Below are positions 52,776-61,235 of a DNA stretch of 64,000 nucleotides, one piece after another. The first letter of the stretch is position 1; every line of letters starts with the position of its first letter. A model generated the notes under the pieces. It searched no databases. It saw nothing but the letters and a program-made list of their open reading frames with translations, and was not told the origin of the DNA. Source of the stretch: Deltaproteobacteria bacterium (lineage in GTDB: Bacteria; Myxococcota_A; UBA796; GCA-2862545); contig REDI01000043.1 of assembly GCA_007693595.1 (NCBI GenBank), positions 124,001 through 188,000 of the forward strand, read 5' to 3'. The translations under genes and the position numbers were made by a program.

Positions 52776-54937
52776 TCGCGAAGCCGGACGCCTCGATCAC
52801 CCCAGCGCTCCTGCACGGCGGCGATCAAGGCATCACAGGTCTGGTTGACCTCGTCGCCGGTTCGCGCGGCCTGGTCGGTGTCGAAGCGCAGCGCGAAGGT
52901 GATCGTTCGGAGAGGAGCGCCCTCTTCGTCACGGTGGGCGTAGAGATCGGTGACGTCGACCCGCGCCAGCCAGGAGGGCCCCGCGTGGGTGAGGGTCTGG
53001 GCGATCTCGCCCGCCCGCACGCGATGGGGAAGGGTAAAAGCCAGGCTACGCTCAATCGGCTGGTTCGTGCTCGGAGGTCGATAGGTGAGGCGCTCTGAAG
53101 GGGCACCGAGGAGGGGTTCGCTCTGGATCTCGAGGTAGACCGGACGGGCCCGCTTGATCCTGAAGGCGCCGAGCACTCCGGGGTGGACCTCGCCGAGGGC
53201 ACCGATGGGCACGCCACCCAGGCGAACCGACGCACTTCGGCCGGGGTGTAGCAGGGCGGCCACCGGGTAGTCGGGATCGGGAGGACCGACCGTGAGCGGC
53301 AGGTGCAGGTCGATCGCGAGGTTCTGGACGATCCCCTTCAGGGTCCAGGCGTCGACCGCTCGCCCCTTGTCCGCCCACCCAGGCTCTCGATCGGCTCCGC
53401 AGGCGATGGCCCAGAGCACGGGAGTCTCGCGGCAGACACCGTTCGGGGCGGTCTTGTCGGGGTGGAAGGTGCGCGTCCACTCGAAGGCCTTGATCTGCGA
53501 GAGGCGAAGGTTCAGGTTGGTGGCGACCCCTTCGAGGGCCTGGGGGAGCGGGCTGTTCTTGAGCAGGCCATAGCCTCGATCCAGGGCGTTGAGAGTCTGG
53601 ACGTGGGCGGCTAGGGGGTGGCCTAGGGGGAGGGGGAGGCGCTCGACGAGCTCGCGGGCGTGGAAGCCGTCGACGACGACCTCGTAGAAGCCGTGGCCGA
53701 CGAGGATCTGAGAGGTGAGGAGCTTTCTCTGCTCCGGTAGGCTCGGCAGGGAGCCCAACTCCACGGGTGGCAGGTGCTCCGGGGTCTCGTTGTAGCCGAT
53801 GCTGCGAGCCAGCTCTTCGTACAGATCGGCAGCGTCCTCGACGTCCCACAAGCGGTGGGGCGGCACCTCGACCAGGACGAGGTTGCGGAGCTTCTCGCGG
53901 GGGGCATCGTGGAGGGCGGCGGGGAGTGGCCAGCTCTCGTCGCCCTGCCAGTCTGGCCATTGACCCGAGACTCGAAAGCCGTAGCGGCCCAGTCGGTCGG
54001 CGATCTCTTGCGCGTGCAGCGGATACTCGAGGAAGGAGGCAGCAGCGGGGACCGAGAGAGGGATCTGCCGGCGGGGGTTGACCCAGCGGCCGACATCGCC
54101 GGTCGTGCCGCGCAGCGACCAGCCTGCCTCGTGGACGAGCAGCCAGGCGACCCGCCCCGCCCCGATCAGCGGTGCGCTCGGATCCGATCCGCGCTCGAAG
54201 CGGGCGGAGGCGTCGGTGTGCAGGTTGAGCGCGCGCGCCGCCTTGCGCACCCGGACGGGATCGAAGGCCGCGGACTCGAGGAGCACGCGGCGGGTCTGGT
54301 CGGTGGTCTTGCACTCCTCGCAGCCGATGACGCCCGCGATGCCGAGCACTTTGACGTCGTCGGCGATGATCAGGGTTCCGGTAGGAAGCTCGACGGGCTC
54401 TGGCGCGAAGAGGGGCCAGGCCTGCTCGCCGGGACGCGAGGAACGCACCCGGAGCGCGCCCTCGATCTTGTCGGCGTCGAAGGCGTGGGTGGGTTGCCCA
54501 AACTCGAGGTTCGAGAGGTTCGTCGCATCGACTGGCGCGCTGACGGGGCTCTGTTCGGCAGCGAGGATCGGGGCGAGACTCTGAGGGCTCAGGGTTCCCA
54601 GGCCCGGATCGGTCCGCTCGAAGAGGGTGGCGGTGTAGCGCAGGCAGCCGTCGGTCTCGACGTGAACTGGAACAGGGCTCTCGCCGACGGAGAGCGGCAG
54701 GATCGGCGGGAGCTGGACGGAGCCACCCAGCCGCCCGGCGAGCTCCCGGGCGATCCCGGCGTAGCAGTGGTGATCGCCCCGGTTCGCGAGCAACTCCAGG
54801 GCGAGGGCAAGGTCCCCGTCGGGGAGACGATCGAGGCGCTTGACCTCGAGGCCCGTGTCGTCGAGGAGATCTCGTAGCTGACGCGGATCGTCGGGGGCTT
54901 CGAGGTAGCGGCACAGGACGCTGTGGCGGATCTTCAT
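52772..54937 (-). CDS. pheT: Phenylalanine-tRNA ligase beta subunit lacking the N-terminal OB domain
   Basis: 721 residues. B3/B4 (DATNLSNLEFGQPTHAFD), B5 (FDPVRVRKAARALNLHTDAS, RFERGSDPS) and the C-terminal FDX-ACB anticodon-binding domain (from about residue 620, PPSTNQPIERSLAF) are present. But after the B1 start (LLDDTGLEVKRLDRLP, to about residue 40) the sequence passes almost directly to LALALELLANRGDHHCYAGIA, which corresponds to the segment after the tRNA-binding OB module. About 110 residues are missing relative to E. coli PheT. Overlaps pheS and the phosphoesterase by ATGA. Confidence 0.94.
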   Translation of the reverse strand: MKIRHSVLCRYLEAPDDPRQLRDLLDDTGLEVKRLDRLPDGDLALALELLANRGDHHCYAGIARELAGRLGGSVQLPPILPLSVGESPVPVHVETDGCLRYTATLFERTDPGLGTLSPQSLAPILAAEQSPVSAPVDATNLSNLEFGQPTHAFDADKIEGALRVRSSRPGEQAWPLFAPEPVELPTGTLIIADDVKVLGIAGVIGCEECKTTDQTRRVLLESAAFDPVRVRKAARALNLHTDASARFERGSDPSAPLIGAGRVAWLLVHEAGWSLRGTTGDVGRWVNPRRQIPLSVPAAASFLEYPLHAQEIADRLGRYGFRVSGQWPDWQGDESWPLPAALHDAPREKLRNLVLVEVPPHRLWDVEDAADLYEELARSIGYNETPEHLPPVELGSLPSLPEQRKLLTSQILVGHGFYEVVVDGFHARELVERLPLPLGHPLAAHVQTLNALDRGYGLLKNSPLPQALEGVATNLNLRLSQIKAFEWTRTFHPDKTAPNGVCRETPVLWAIACGADREPGWADKGRAVDAWTLKGIVQNLAIDLHLPLTVGPPDPDYPVAALLHPGRSASVRLGGVPIGALGEVHPGVLGAFRIKRARPVYLEIQSEPLLGAPSERLTYRPPSTNQPIERSLAFTLPHRVRAGEIAQTLTHAGPSWLARVDVTDLYAHRDEEGAPLRTITFALRFDTDQAARTGDEVNQTCDALIAAVQERWGDRGVRLRE

Positions 54938-55974
54938 GGCTCACCCCGGTGGATGGCGCGATGGACACGCAGGTCGAGCTCGTAGAGGCTGCGTACCCGA
55001 GTGATGCCGACCTCCTGCGCAGCTAGGCGAGTTGTGCCGATCCCAAAGGCGATCCCGGTCACCTCGTGAGGGTCATAACCGAACTCGCGAAAGACCTTGG
55101 GGTGGATCATGCCTGCCCCCAAGATGGTCACCCAGCCCGCCCCGTGGCATGCGGCGCAGCCCGGGCCCCCGCAGACCGCGCACGAGAGGTCGACGCCTAC
55201 CGAGGGCTCGGTGTAGGGGTAGAACTTAGGCTTGAAGCGGATTCTGTGCTGGTCCCCGTACAGCTCCCGAGCGATCAGGGCCAGGGTGCCCTTGAGGTGA
55301 GCGAAGGTGAGCCCCCGATCGACCCAGATCCCCTCGAACTGGTGGAACATGGCGAGGTGGGTCGCGTCGACCGCCTCGTTTCGGTAGACCCTTCCGGCCG
55401 AGACCACCCGGATGGGTAGCTCGGGCTGCTTCTGCAGCACCCGGGCTTGGACCGTGGTGGTGTGGCTGCGCAGCAGCAGCCGCCCGTCGACCCAGAACGT
55501 GTCTTGAAGGTCGCGCGCGGGGTGGTGCTCCGGGATGTTCAGGGCGTCGAAGTTGTAGTAGGGGTGCTCGATCTCGGGCCCGTCTACGAGCGAGAAGCCC
55601 AGACGGCGCATGAGGGCGAGCAGTCGCTCTTCGGTCTGGGTGACGGGGTGGCGCATGCCCCGCTCGGGCGCGACGCCAGGCAGCGTGAGGTCGTGCCACT
55701 CAGCGGCGAGCTGCGCTTCGACGGCGCGGCGCTCGAGGTGCTCTCGCCGCGCCTCGAACTCCTGTTCCATGAGGCTGCGCGCTTCGTTCAGGGCGCGGGC
55801 CGCCTCGGGGCGCTCTGCGGGCGCGAGGCGACCCAGGCTCTTGAGCGCGCCCTTCAGCGGGCTCTTCTTGCCGAGGTGCAGGCGGTTGACCTCGACGAGG
55901 TCGTCGGGGGTGCGCGCGCGTTCCAGCGCGTCGCGGAAGCTGTCGAGCAGCGCGGATGGTGATGGACGGTCCAT
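54934..55974 (-). CDS. pheS: Phenylalanine-tRNA ligase alpha subunit
   Basis: 346 residues. Catalytic subunit with the N-terminal coiled coil, motif 2 region (RVVSAGRVYRNEAVDATH, FHQFEG), Cys-rich loop (CAVCGGPGCAACHGAGWV) and motif 3 FGIGTTRLA. Motif 3 usually reads GxGxERLAM; here GTTRLAAQ, with Arg conserved. ATG at 55974 gives the usual start at DRPSPSALLDSFRDAL; 21 codons upstream are rejected. Overlaps pheT by ATGA. No infC/rpmI/rplT genes adjoin. Confidence 0.96.
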   Translation of the reverse strand: MDRPSPSALLDSFRDALERARTPDDLVEVNRLHLGKKSPLKGALKSLGRLAPAERPEAARALNEARSLMEQEFEARREHLERRAVEAQLAAEWHDLTLPGVAPERGMRHPVTQTEERLLALMRRLGFSLVDGPEIEHPYYNFDALNIPEHHPARDLQDTFWVDGRLLLRSHTTTVQARVLQKQPELPIRVVSAGRVYRNEAVDATHLAMFHQFEGIWVDRGLTFAHLKGTLALIARELYGDQHRIRFKPKFYPYTEPSVGVDLSCAVCGGPGCAACHGAGWVTILGAGMIHPKVFREFGYDPHEVTGIAFGIGTTRLAAQEVGITRVRSLYELDLRVHRAIHRGEP

Positions 55975-56072
55975 GGCCTCCCCGGATCTAGACGGGGCGG
56001 GGTAACACGACCGCCGCCGGGTGGACGCACGGGCCACGGGACTTAGCTTCCCCTCTCACCGGGGAGCTCCAA

Positions 56073-57308
56073 GTGCCGGTCCTCAAGCCCGATCCTCAAG
56101 CCGAAGCGCTGCTCCAGCCCTTGTCTACGGTCCTCGCTGCAGGGCTCGATTCGCTCCCGAACGCGCCCGACGCGAGAGTGCGGGTGTCCAAGACCGACGG
56201 GTTCTTCCGGATTGACCTAGGGGACCTGCCGGTGATCGTGCTCTCGGAAGCCCTGCTGGGCCCCGACATGCTGCATCCTGCTGAAGCGGGTCGCCCCTTC
56301 GCTCTGGATCGGTGGCGTCGGGCGGTGAGCGCCCTCTTGGAGGGGTTGGCGCTCTTGACGCTGGAGCGGGATCTCGGCGCCCCACTGGATCCTGCCGACT
56401 GGCGGGTCGCGGGGCTCGCGGGTCTCGCTGCCGATCTCGCCTGTCCCGATCTGCAGCTCGCCCTGCCGGATCTGGTTCGTGCAGCGGCCGCTCCCAGGCC
56501 GGGCTCCGAGCCCCGCGCCGGGGTGGCGGTCTACCGGGCTGCTTACGCGCTGGGGGAGGATCCCTGGGCGCTGGCCAAAGCCTGGCTCTCGGGTCCCGGA
56601 CCCACCGTCGAGGACTGGTTGCGCTATGGCCGTTGGGTGCTCGGGGCCGGCCTCCCGGCCCACGTCGGCGTCGCGGTCGATCCCGCACCGCTCGTCGACA
56701 TCCCCGTCGATCTGCCTGCGTGGTCCTGGGCCCGCCTCGAGGTCCCCGCCCACCCGCGTGGGGGGCGAATCCTCGTCTCAGGTGGGGCGGTCGTCGCCGA
56801 TCCGTGGGCACCGGGGGGCCAGGTCCACCGCACCCTCGCCGGCGCTCTGGCTGAGCCGGGCGCCCTTCGACCCGACGTGGGTGGGCCGGTCGGTTCCTGG
56901 GACTGCGTCTCGGCCCGGGGCTTTGGGCAGGTCTTCGGGGTGCGCGGCATGACCTTCTCGTTCCACGCCTCGGGTCGGATGGAGCTGGTCCTCGCCGACG
57001 CCTTCGCCGGCGGTCTCGATGCGCTCGAAGCGGCCGAAGAAGTCGGCACGAGCGGTCACGCACCCGGTACTTGGAAGGTCGAGGGGGAGCGTTTCATGCG
57101 CTTCTTCGGGCTGGAGCTTTCTGGGCTCTCGATGCACGGACGAAAGAATCGAAACTTCGTCGTTCCTGCAGGCCCGATGGGGCTCGGGCAGATCCTCCAG
57201 GCCATGCAGGCGACCCCGTGGCGCTGGGAGGTCCGCGAGCAGGATCTCTACCTGTCCGGCGACCTCATGGGGGGGCGTGTCGAGCTGCGCATGCGACCGT
57301 CCGCCTGA
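56073..57308 (+). CDS. Unknown protein, possibly surface or phage-tail-like scaffold
   Basis: 411 residues, GTG start with GGGGAG upstream. First half is helical and Ala/Leu-rich (RRAVSALLEGLALLTLERDLG). The second half contains beta stretches (RILVSGGAVVADPWAPGG, MTFSFHASGRMELVLADAF, WRWEVREQDLYLSGDLMGG). No signal peptide or known motif. Divergent from pheS with a 98-base gap. Coding potential is strong but function cannot be assigned; the tail-like reading is only impressionistic. Confidence 0.7.
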   Translation: MPVLKPDPQAEALLQPLSTVLAAGLDSLPNAPDARVRVSKTDGFFRIDLGDLPVIVLSEALLGPDMLHPAEAGRPFALDRWRRAVSALLEGLALLTLERDLGAPLDPADWRVAGLAGLAADLACPDLQLALPDLVRAAAAPRPGSEPRAGVAVYRAAYALGEDPWALAKAWLSGPGPTVEDWLRYGRWVLGAGLPAHVGVAVDPAPLVDIPVDLPAWSWARLEVPAHPRGGRILVSGGAVVADPWAPGGQVHRTLAGALAEPGALRPDVGGPVGSWDCVSARGFGQVFGVRGMTFSFHASGRMELVLADAFAGGLDALEAAEEVGTSGHAPGTWKVEGERFMRFFGLELSGLSMHGRKNRNFVVPAGPMGLGQILQAMQATPWRWEVREQDLYLSGDLMGGRVELRMRPSA

Positions 57309-57442
57309 TCTCACGACACGGCGCTGCGCCCCGCACCATCGAGTGCTGACAAAGGGTCTACAGCAGCTCGTTGCGATCGGGTGAAGGACCGGCTATCCTG
57401 CCGGGCCCCTACGTTCTGACATAGGCCCGCCTAGGAGTCTCC

Positions 57443-57739
57443 ATGCGTCTGGATCCCATCTCGGCAGCCATCGGGTTGCTCGGCTTGGCCCTACTCGGCC
57501 TGACATCGGGCTGTGCCGATCCCGTCCCGCCCGAAGTGGCGACATGCAACGCCTTGTGCGGCGAGCTCTTCACCGAGTGCCAATACCGAGCCTTCCCCAC
57601 AATGGAGTCCTGTCTCGATGGTTGCGGGTATTATGAGTCTCGGGGCGTCGACATCGAGTCCCACCGCGCCTGCGTCGAAGAAGCTGCTTGCGACACCTTT
57701 GCCATTGTGGAGTGCGAGAATGCACATGCCCCTCGATAG
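57443..57739 (+). CDS. Small Cys-rich lipoprotein
   Basis: 98 residues. Signal and lipobox LTSGC (Cys24). The mature about 75 residues carry paired cysteines (CNALCGELFTEC, SCLDGCGYY, ACVEEAACDTF, VECEN) in a helical, disulfide-stapled pattern seen in many secreted myxobacterial-type lipoproteins. The 3' end overlaps the following lipoprotein gene by about 20 bases in another frame, implying coupled translation. Confidence 0.82.
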   Translation: MRLDPISAAIGLLGLALLGLTSGCADPVPPEVATCNALCGELFTECQYRAFPTMESCLDGCGYYESRGVDIESHRACVEEAACDTFAIVECENAHAPR

Positions 57740-58853
57740 ATTCGTTCTTGGCGCCGCGGTGGCGGGCTTGGTCACCCTCACCATCGGCTGCCAGCAAGAG
57801 TACGGCCTCACGGGTCAAGCGCCGAATGTTCACCCCGACGACGTGACCGACTGCGGCTTCACCCCGATCTCGGGCACCAAGCTCTCGCGCTACGACTGCA
57901 ACCCCGTCTTCTCGGGAACGGACGAAGGGTGGGGATCTGGAGTTGGCTCCGTCGGTTTCCACGCCACCGAGGTCTTGGGGCACCCCTTCTATCAGATGTG
58001 GTACACCTCCCGCCCCGAAGGCGCGGGCTACGGCGAGTGGGCCCTTGGCTACGCCATCTCAGCCGAAGGCACCGACTGGCAAGCGCATGCTCAGAACCCC
58101 CTGATCCAGGCTCAGCCCGGCCAGTGGGACGAGGACTCCTTCGCGGGTCCGGTCGTCGTCTGGGATCCGCAGATCGACCAGTACGTCATGGCCTACCAAG
58201 GCTTCACCCTCGGACCCTCCGGTGTCTGGGGCCTGGGCATCGCCACCTCACCCAACGGGGTGAGCTGGTCCAAGCACCCGGGCAACCCCGTGGTGGACTT
58301 CGGCGACTTTGGCATGGACTTCTCTCCCTGCTGGCCGCTCACCATCACCCTGTCTGGCGGCGGCTACCGCGGCTACATCACCGCCGACGAGACCGACTTC
58401 CTCGACGAGCTCTTCGGGGCTGAGCCAAGCTGCAATATCTACGCGATGTCTGCGGTCGATCTTGGGGCATGGACGCTCGGGAGCCACCCGATCCTCGAAG
58501 GGGAACACTGGTACGAGGAGCGGGGGTTCACCAATGCCGCGGTGGTTGAGTTTGAAGGGGTAGAATACATGTTCTACCTCGGCTTCGAAGAGTGGGTCCG
58601 CGGCGATCAGGTCCTGAGCGCGGTCAACACCAACTTCGCGCTGGCCACCTCGGTCGATGGCGGGCACACCTGGCACAAGGATCCGGGCAACCCCTTCCCG
58701 GTGAACCTGACCAGTCCTGGGCGTCTGAGCGCGATCGGGGCGCAGGTCGTCGGGGAGCGGATCCACCTCTGGATCACCGATCACTACGAAGAGCTGGGTC
58801 GCTCCGCCGTGGGCTACTTCCTCTACGAGCCCAACATCGACGATCACCCCTGA
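57720..58853 (+). CDS. Lipoprotein with GH43/GH32-like five-bladed propeller
   Basis: 377 residues. Lipobox TIGC (Cys24 by the start used). Repeated blades of the furanosidase-like type: YQMWYTSRPEG, WALGYAISAEGTDWQAHAQN, WGLGIATSPNGVSWSKHPGN, NFALATSVDGGHTWHKDPGN. Fold relatives hydrolyse or bind glycans, but obvious catalytic carboxylates cannot be assigned by eye. ATG at 57720 lies inside the preceding gene; a second ATG at 57726 is possible. Confidence 0.85.
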   Translation: MHMPLDRFVLGAAVAGLVTLTIGCQQEYGLTGQAPNVHPDDVTDCGFTPISGTKLSRYDCNPVFSGTDEGWGSGVGSVGFHATEVLGHPFYQMWYTSRPEGAGYGEWALGYAISAEGTDWQAHAQNPLIQAQPGQWDEDSFAGPVVVWDPQIDQYVMAYQGFTLGPSGVWGLGIATSPNGVSWSKHPGNPVVDFGDFGMDFSPCWPLTITLSGGGYRGYITADETDFLDELFGAEPSCNIYAMSAVDLGAWTLGSHPILEGEHWYEERGFTNAAVVEFEGVEYMFYLGFEEWVRGDQVLSAVNTNFALATSVDGGHTWHKDPGNPFPVNLTSPGRLSAIGAQVVGERIHLWITDHYEELGRSAVGYFLYEPNIDDHP

Positions 58854-58931
58854 TCGCTCGGCGCGACGGCAATCCTATCTGCCTGGGGTCAGACGATCAG
58901 GGCTCCGCGATCAGCTCTCAGCGGTCCGCGA

Positions 58932-60116
58932 TCAGACTTGGTAGGGCGCGGCGTGGTAGAGCCGCTCGCTGATGTGGATCAGGCTCGGCATGTCATTGGC
59001 GCCGCCCGGCACGGTTGGGGTCGCCAAGGCGAAGCCGCTGTCGCCAGATTCTTCGGCGAGGGTGGCGAGCAGGTGGATGTCGCGCTCCATTTCGGAGCGC
59101 TCGACCTCGGCGAGCACCTGAAGCTTCTTGAGGGCGCTGCGCGCGACCGCGGTGGGCTCGGGTCCCAGCAGCTCGGTCGCGGGAAAAGTACGGTCGCCCG
59201 CGAGAGCCTGGCTGCGGTTCAAGACGAAGCCAGCGAAGGGAAGCCCCATCTCGCGGGTACGGTCGCGGAAGAAGTGCGCGTCGGAGACCGAGGCATCGGT
59301 GGGGGAGGTGACGAGCAAAAAACCGACGTCGTCGGGGTTACCCAGCAGCTCGATCATGCTGCCTGCGTTCTTGTTCAGCGTGGTAAGGATGCCCGAGAAA
59401 GACTGGAAAAACTCCTGAATATCACGGTAGGACTCTTCGCCGAAGACCATGGAGTTGACCCGATCGATCACCGCGCCCGCCGTGCGGCGGAAGAACCCGC
59501 CGCCACCCTCGCCGGCTGGGACGAAGAGCTGGAAGATCCGTCCATCGAGGAAGTTCGCCATGCGCTGTGGACCCTCGAGGAAGGCCAGCGCGTTGCGGGA
59601 CGGCGGCGTGTCGAGCACAACCAGATCGTACTTTCCTTCGAGGTGGAACTCGTGCAGGGCCTCCATGGCCATGTATTCCTGCATGCCCGCGACCATGCGC
59701 GAGAGGCCCTTGTAGATCCGGTTGTTCATGAGGCGCTCGATCTGCTCGGGATCCTTGGCGAGCTTGTGAACCACCCGGTCCGCGACGAGCTTGGGATCGA
59801 GCATCCAGGCATCGAGAGAGCCGGGGGGCTCGATACCGGCCTCGGCGAGGCGCTCGGGAGAGATCGAGACCGGGGTGTCGAGGTTGCGGTCGACGCCGAG
59901 GGTCTGGGCCAGGCGTCGGGAGGGATCGACGGTGAGGGCGAGCACTCGTCGCCCCTTGCGAGCGGCCGCGAGGGCCAAAGCGGTCGAGGTGGTGGTCTTG
60001 CCGACGCCGCCGGCACCACACACCACCAGGATCTTGCGGTGCAGGATCAGCTCCGCGATGGGTTGATCGGCGGCGCTCGGGGGAGTGTGCGCGGGAGCGG
60101 TCGTGTCGTCGCTCAT
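58932..60116 (-). CDS. Get3/ArsA-like ATPase, P-loop with substituted signature lysine
   Basis: 394 residues. P-loop GAGGVGKTT at 34-42: the second residue, Lys in deviant Walker A motifs of this family, is Ala35, while the P-loop Lys40 is kept. Switch-I-like TVDPSRRLAQTLGVD and switch-II-like VVLDTPPSRNALAF follow. The long helical segment 115-240 could form the client groove. Family members target tail-anchored proteins or pump oxyanions; no arsenite-binding Cys triad is visible. Overlaps the partner ATPase by ATGA. Confidence 0.9.
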   Translation of the reverse strand: MSDDTTAPAHTPPSAADQPIAELILHRKILVVCGAGGVGKTTTSTALALAAARKGRRVLALTVDPSRRLAQTLGVDRNLDTPVSISPERLAEAGIEPPGSLDAWMLDPKLVADRVVHKLAKDPEQIERLMNNRIYKGLSRMVAGMQEYMAMEALHEFHLEGKYDLVVLDTPPSRNALAFLEGPQRMANFLDGRIFQLFVPAGEGGGGFFRRTAGAVIDRVNSMVFGEESYRDIQEFFQSFSGILTTLNKNAGSMIELLGNPDDVGFLLVTSPTDASVSDAHFFRDRTREMGLPFAGFVLNRSQALAGDRTFPATELLGPEPTAVARSALKKLQVLAEVERSEMERDIHLLATLAEESGDSGFALATPTVPGGANDMPSLIHISERLYHAAPYQV

Positions 60117-61042
60117 TCGACGTCTCCAGAGTCATTGGAGGAGGCGAGCACGGCATCGGACAAGCCGTGGATCAGGCCGGGACCTTCGGTAGAGAGCTCG
60201 GGCAGCCGCCAGATCGGGGTGCCGGTGGACTCGCGCAGATGACGCAGGGAGCGCTCGACCATTCCGATGCCGAGAAAGCGGGTGGCCCCGAATAGATCGT
60301 GGTCGTTGACCAGGGGATCGAGGACGTCGCGCTCCGCTTCGGTGAACTCGTCGCCCACCACCTTGTTGACGATCACCCCACCGATGGGCATGTCGGTCTC
60401 GCGAAGGCCTTCGAGCAGCTCCAGGCACTCGGTCACGGGCAGGGTCTCGGGGAGGGTGACGACGAGCATCGCAGAATCTTCGGGGTCGAAGAAGACGTCT
60501 TTGCCCTCGTGGATGGCTCGGGCGATGGGGCCGTTGGGGAGGATCTGCAAGACGCGGTCGGGCAGGGTGGCCAGGCCGAGGGCATGGCCCGTGGCGGGAA
60601 GATCGATGATGATCAGGTCCCAGGCTGGACCTCCGCTCGGGCTCTCGGCCCGAGCCAGGGTGAGCATATGGTAGAACACCCCCAGCTCGTTGAGAGAGGG
60701 GGCGGCGTCGAGCATGCGGCGCAAGGCGCTTGATCGCAGCGCGGCGCGGACCAGGGCTGCGATGGGTAAGACCACGCTGATGAAGCGCTCGTGCCCCTTG
60801 CGCGACCAGAGCATGACGCCGTCGATGTTGCGCGCCAGGGGTACCGGATCGGCTGACAGGGTCTTGCGGCCGAACAGTCGCCCGAGGGCGGCGAGGTCTT
60901 CTTCGGGTTCGCCCATCTCGGCGATAAGGACGCGCTTGCCGCTGCGGGCGGCCGCCATGGCGAGTGCGGCGGTGGCGGTGGTGCGCCCGACACCACCCTT
61001 TCCGGTGATGAGCAGGGCGCGCTTTTCGAAGAGCTCTTTCAC
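60113..61042 (-). CDS. Get3/ArsA-like ATPase partner, P-loop Lys replaced by Arg
   Basis: 309 residues. P-loop GKGGVGRTT at 14-22: signature Lys15 is kept, but the core P-loop Lys is Arg20 (codon CGC). The switch-I Asp-Pro of the family is replaced by AEMGEPEEDL, while switch II (LIIIDLPATGHALGL) is conserved. It is therefore likely a poor ATPase on its own and a good candidate to form a heterodimer with the overlapping neighbour. ATG preceded by GGGATCCC-type sequence; start is consistent with family. Confidence 0.9.
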   Translation of the reverse strand: MKELFEKRALLITGKGGVGRTTATAALAMAAARSGKRVLIAEMGEPEEDLAALGRLFGRKTLSADPVPLARNIDGVMLWSRKGHERFISVVLPIAALVRAALRSSALRRMLDAAPSLNELGVFYHMLTLARAESPSGGPAWDLIIIDLPATGHALGLATLPDRVLQILPNGPIARAIHEGKDVFFDPEDSAMLVVTLPETLPVTECLELLEGLRETDMPIGGVIVNKVVGDEFTEAERDVLDPLVNDHDLFGATRFLGIGMVERSLRHLRESTGTPIWRLPELSTEGPGLIHGLSDAVLASSNDSGDVE

Positions 61043-61235
61043 GGGGATCCCAGGTTGAGGGGCAGAGGAGGAGCGGGTGGGTAGGCGATGAGGACTCCCG
61101 ATGGGTTGGCGCTACGGGGGGATCCGCGGGGACCTATGCAGGCTCGAACCTGGAACGCGGCTGCCTTGCGCATCTGGACGGGTCGTCGCCCCATCCACCT
61201 GCTCGCGGAAAGCTGTAACGACAGCGGCCTGGAGG

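Noticed and set aside
58932-61042. Arsenite efflux ATPase (ArsA) function for the pair
   Set aside because: No ArsB gene or ArsR-type regulator adjoins and the cysteines expected for arsenite binding are absent; Get3-like function is more plausible.
61043-61235. Possible tRNA-like segment between recD and the Get3-like gene, with GGTTCGAG on the minus strand
   Set aside because: The flanking bases do not form a 5-bp T-stem, and no acceptor or anticodon arm can be built, so it is treated as ordinary intergenic sequence. A 66-residue frame here looks spurious.
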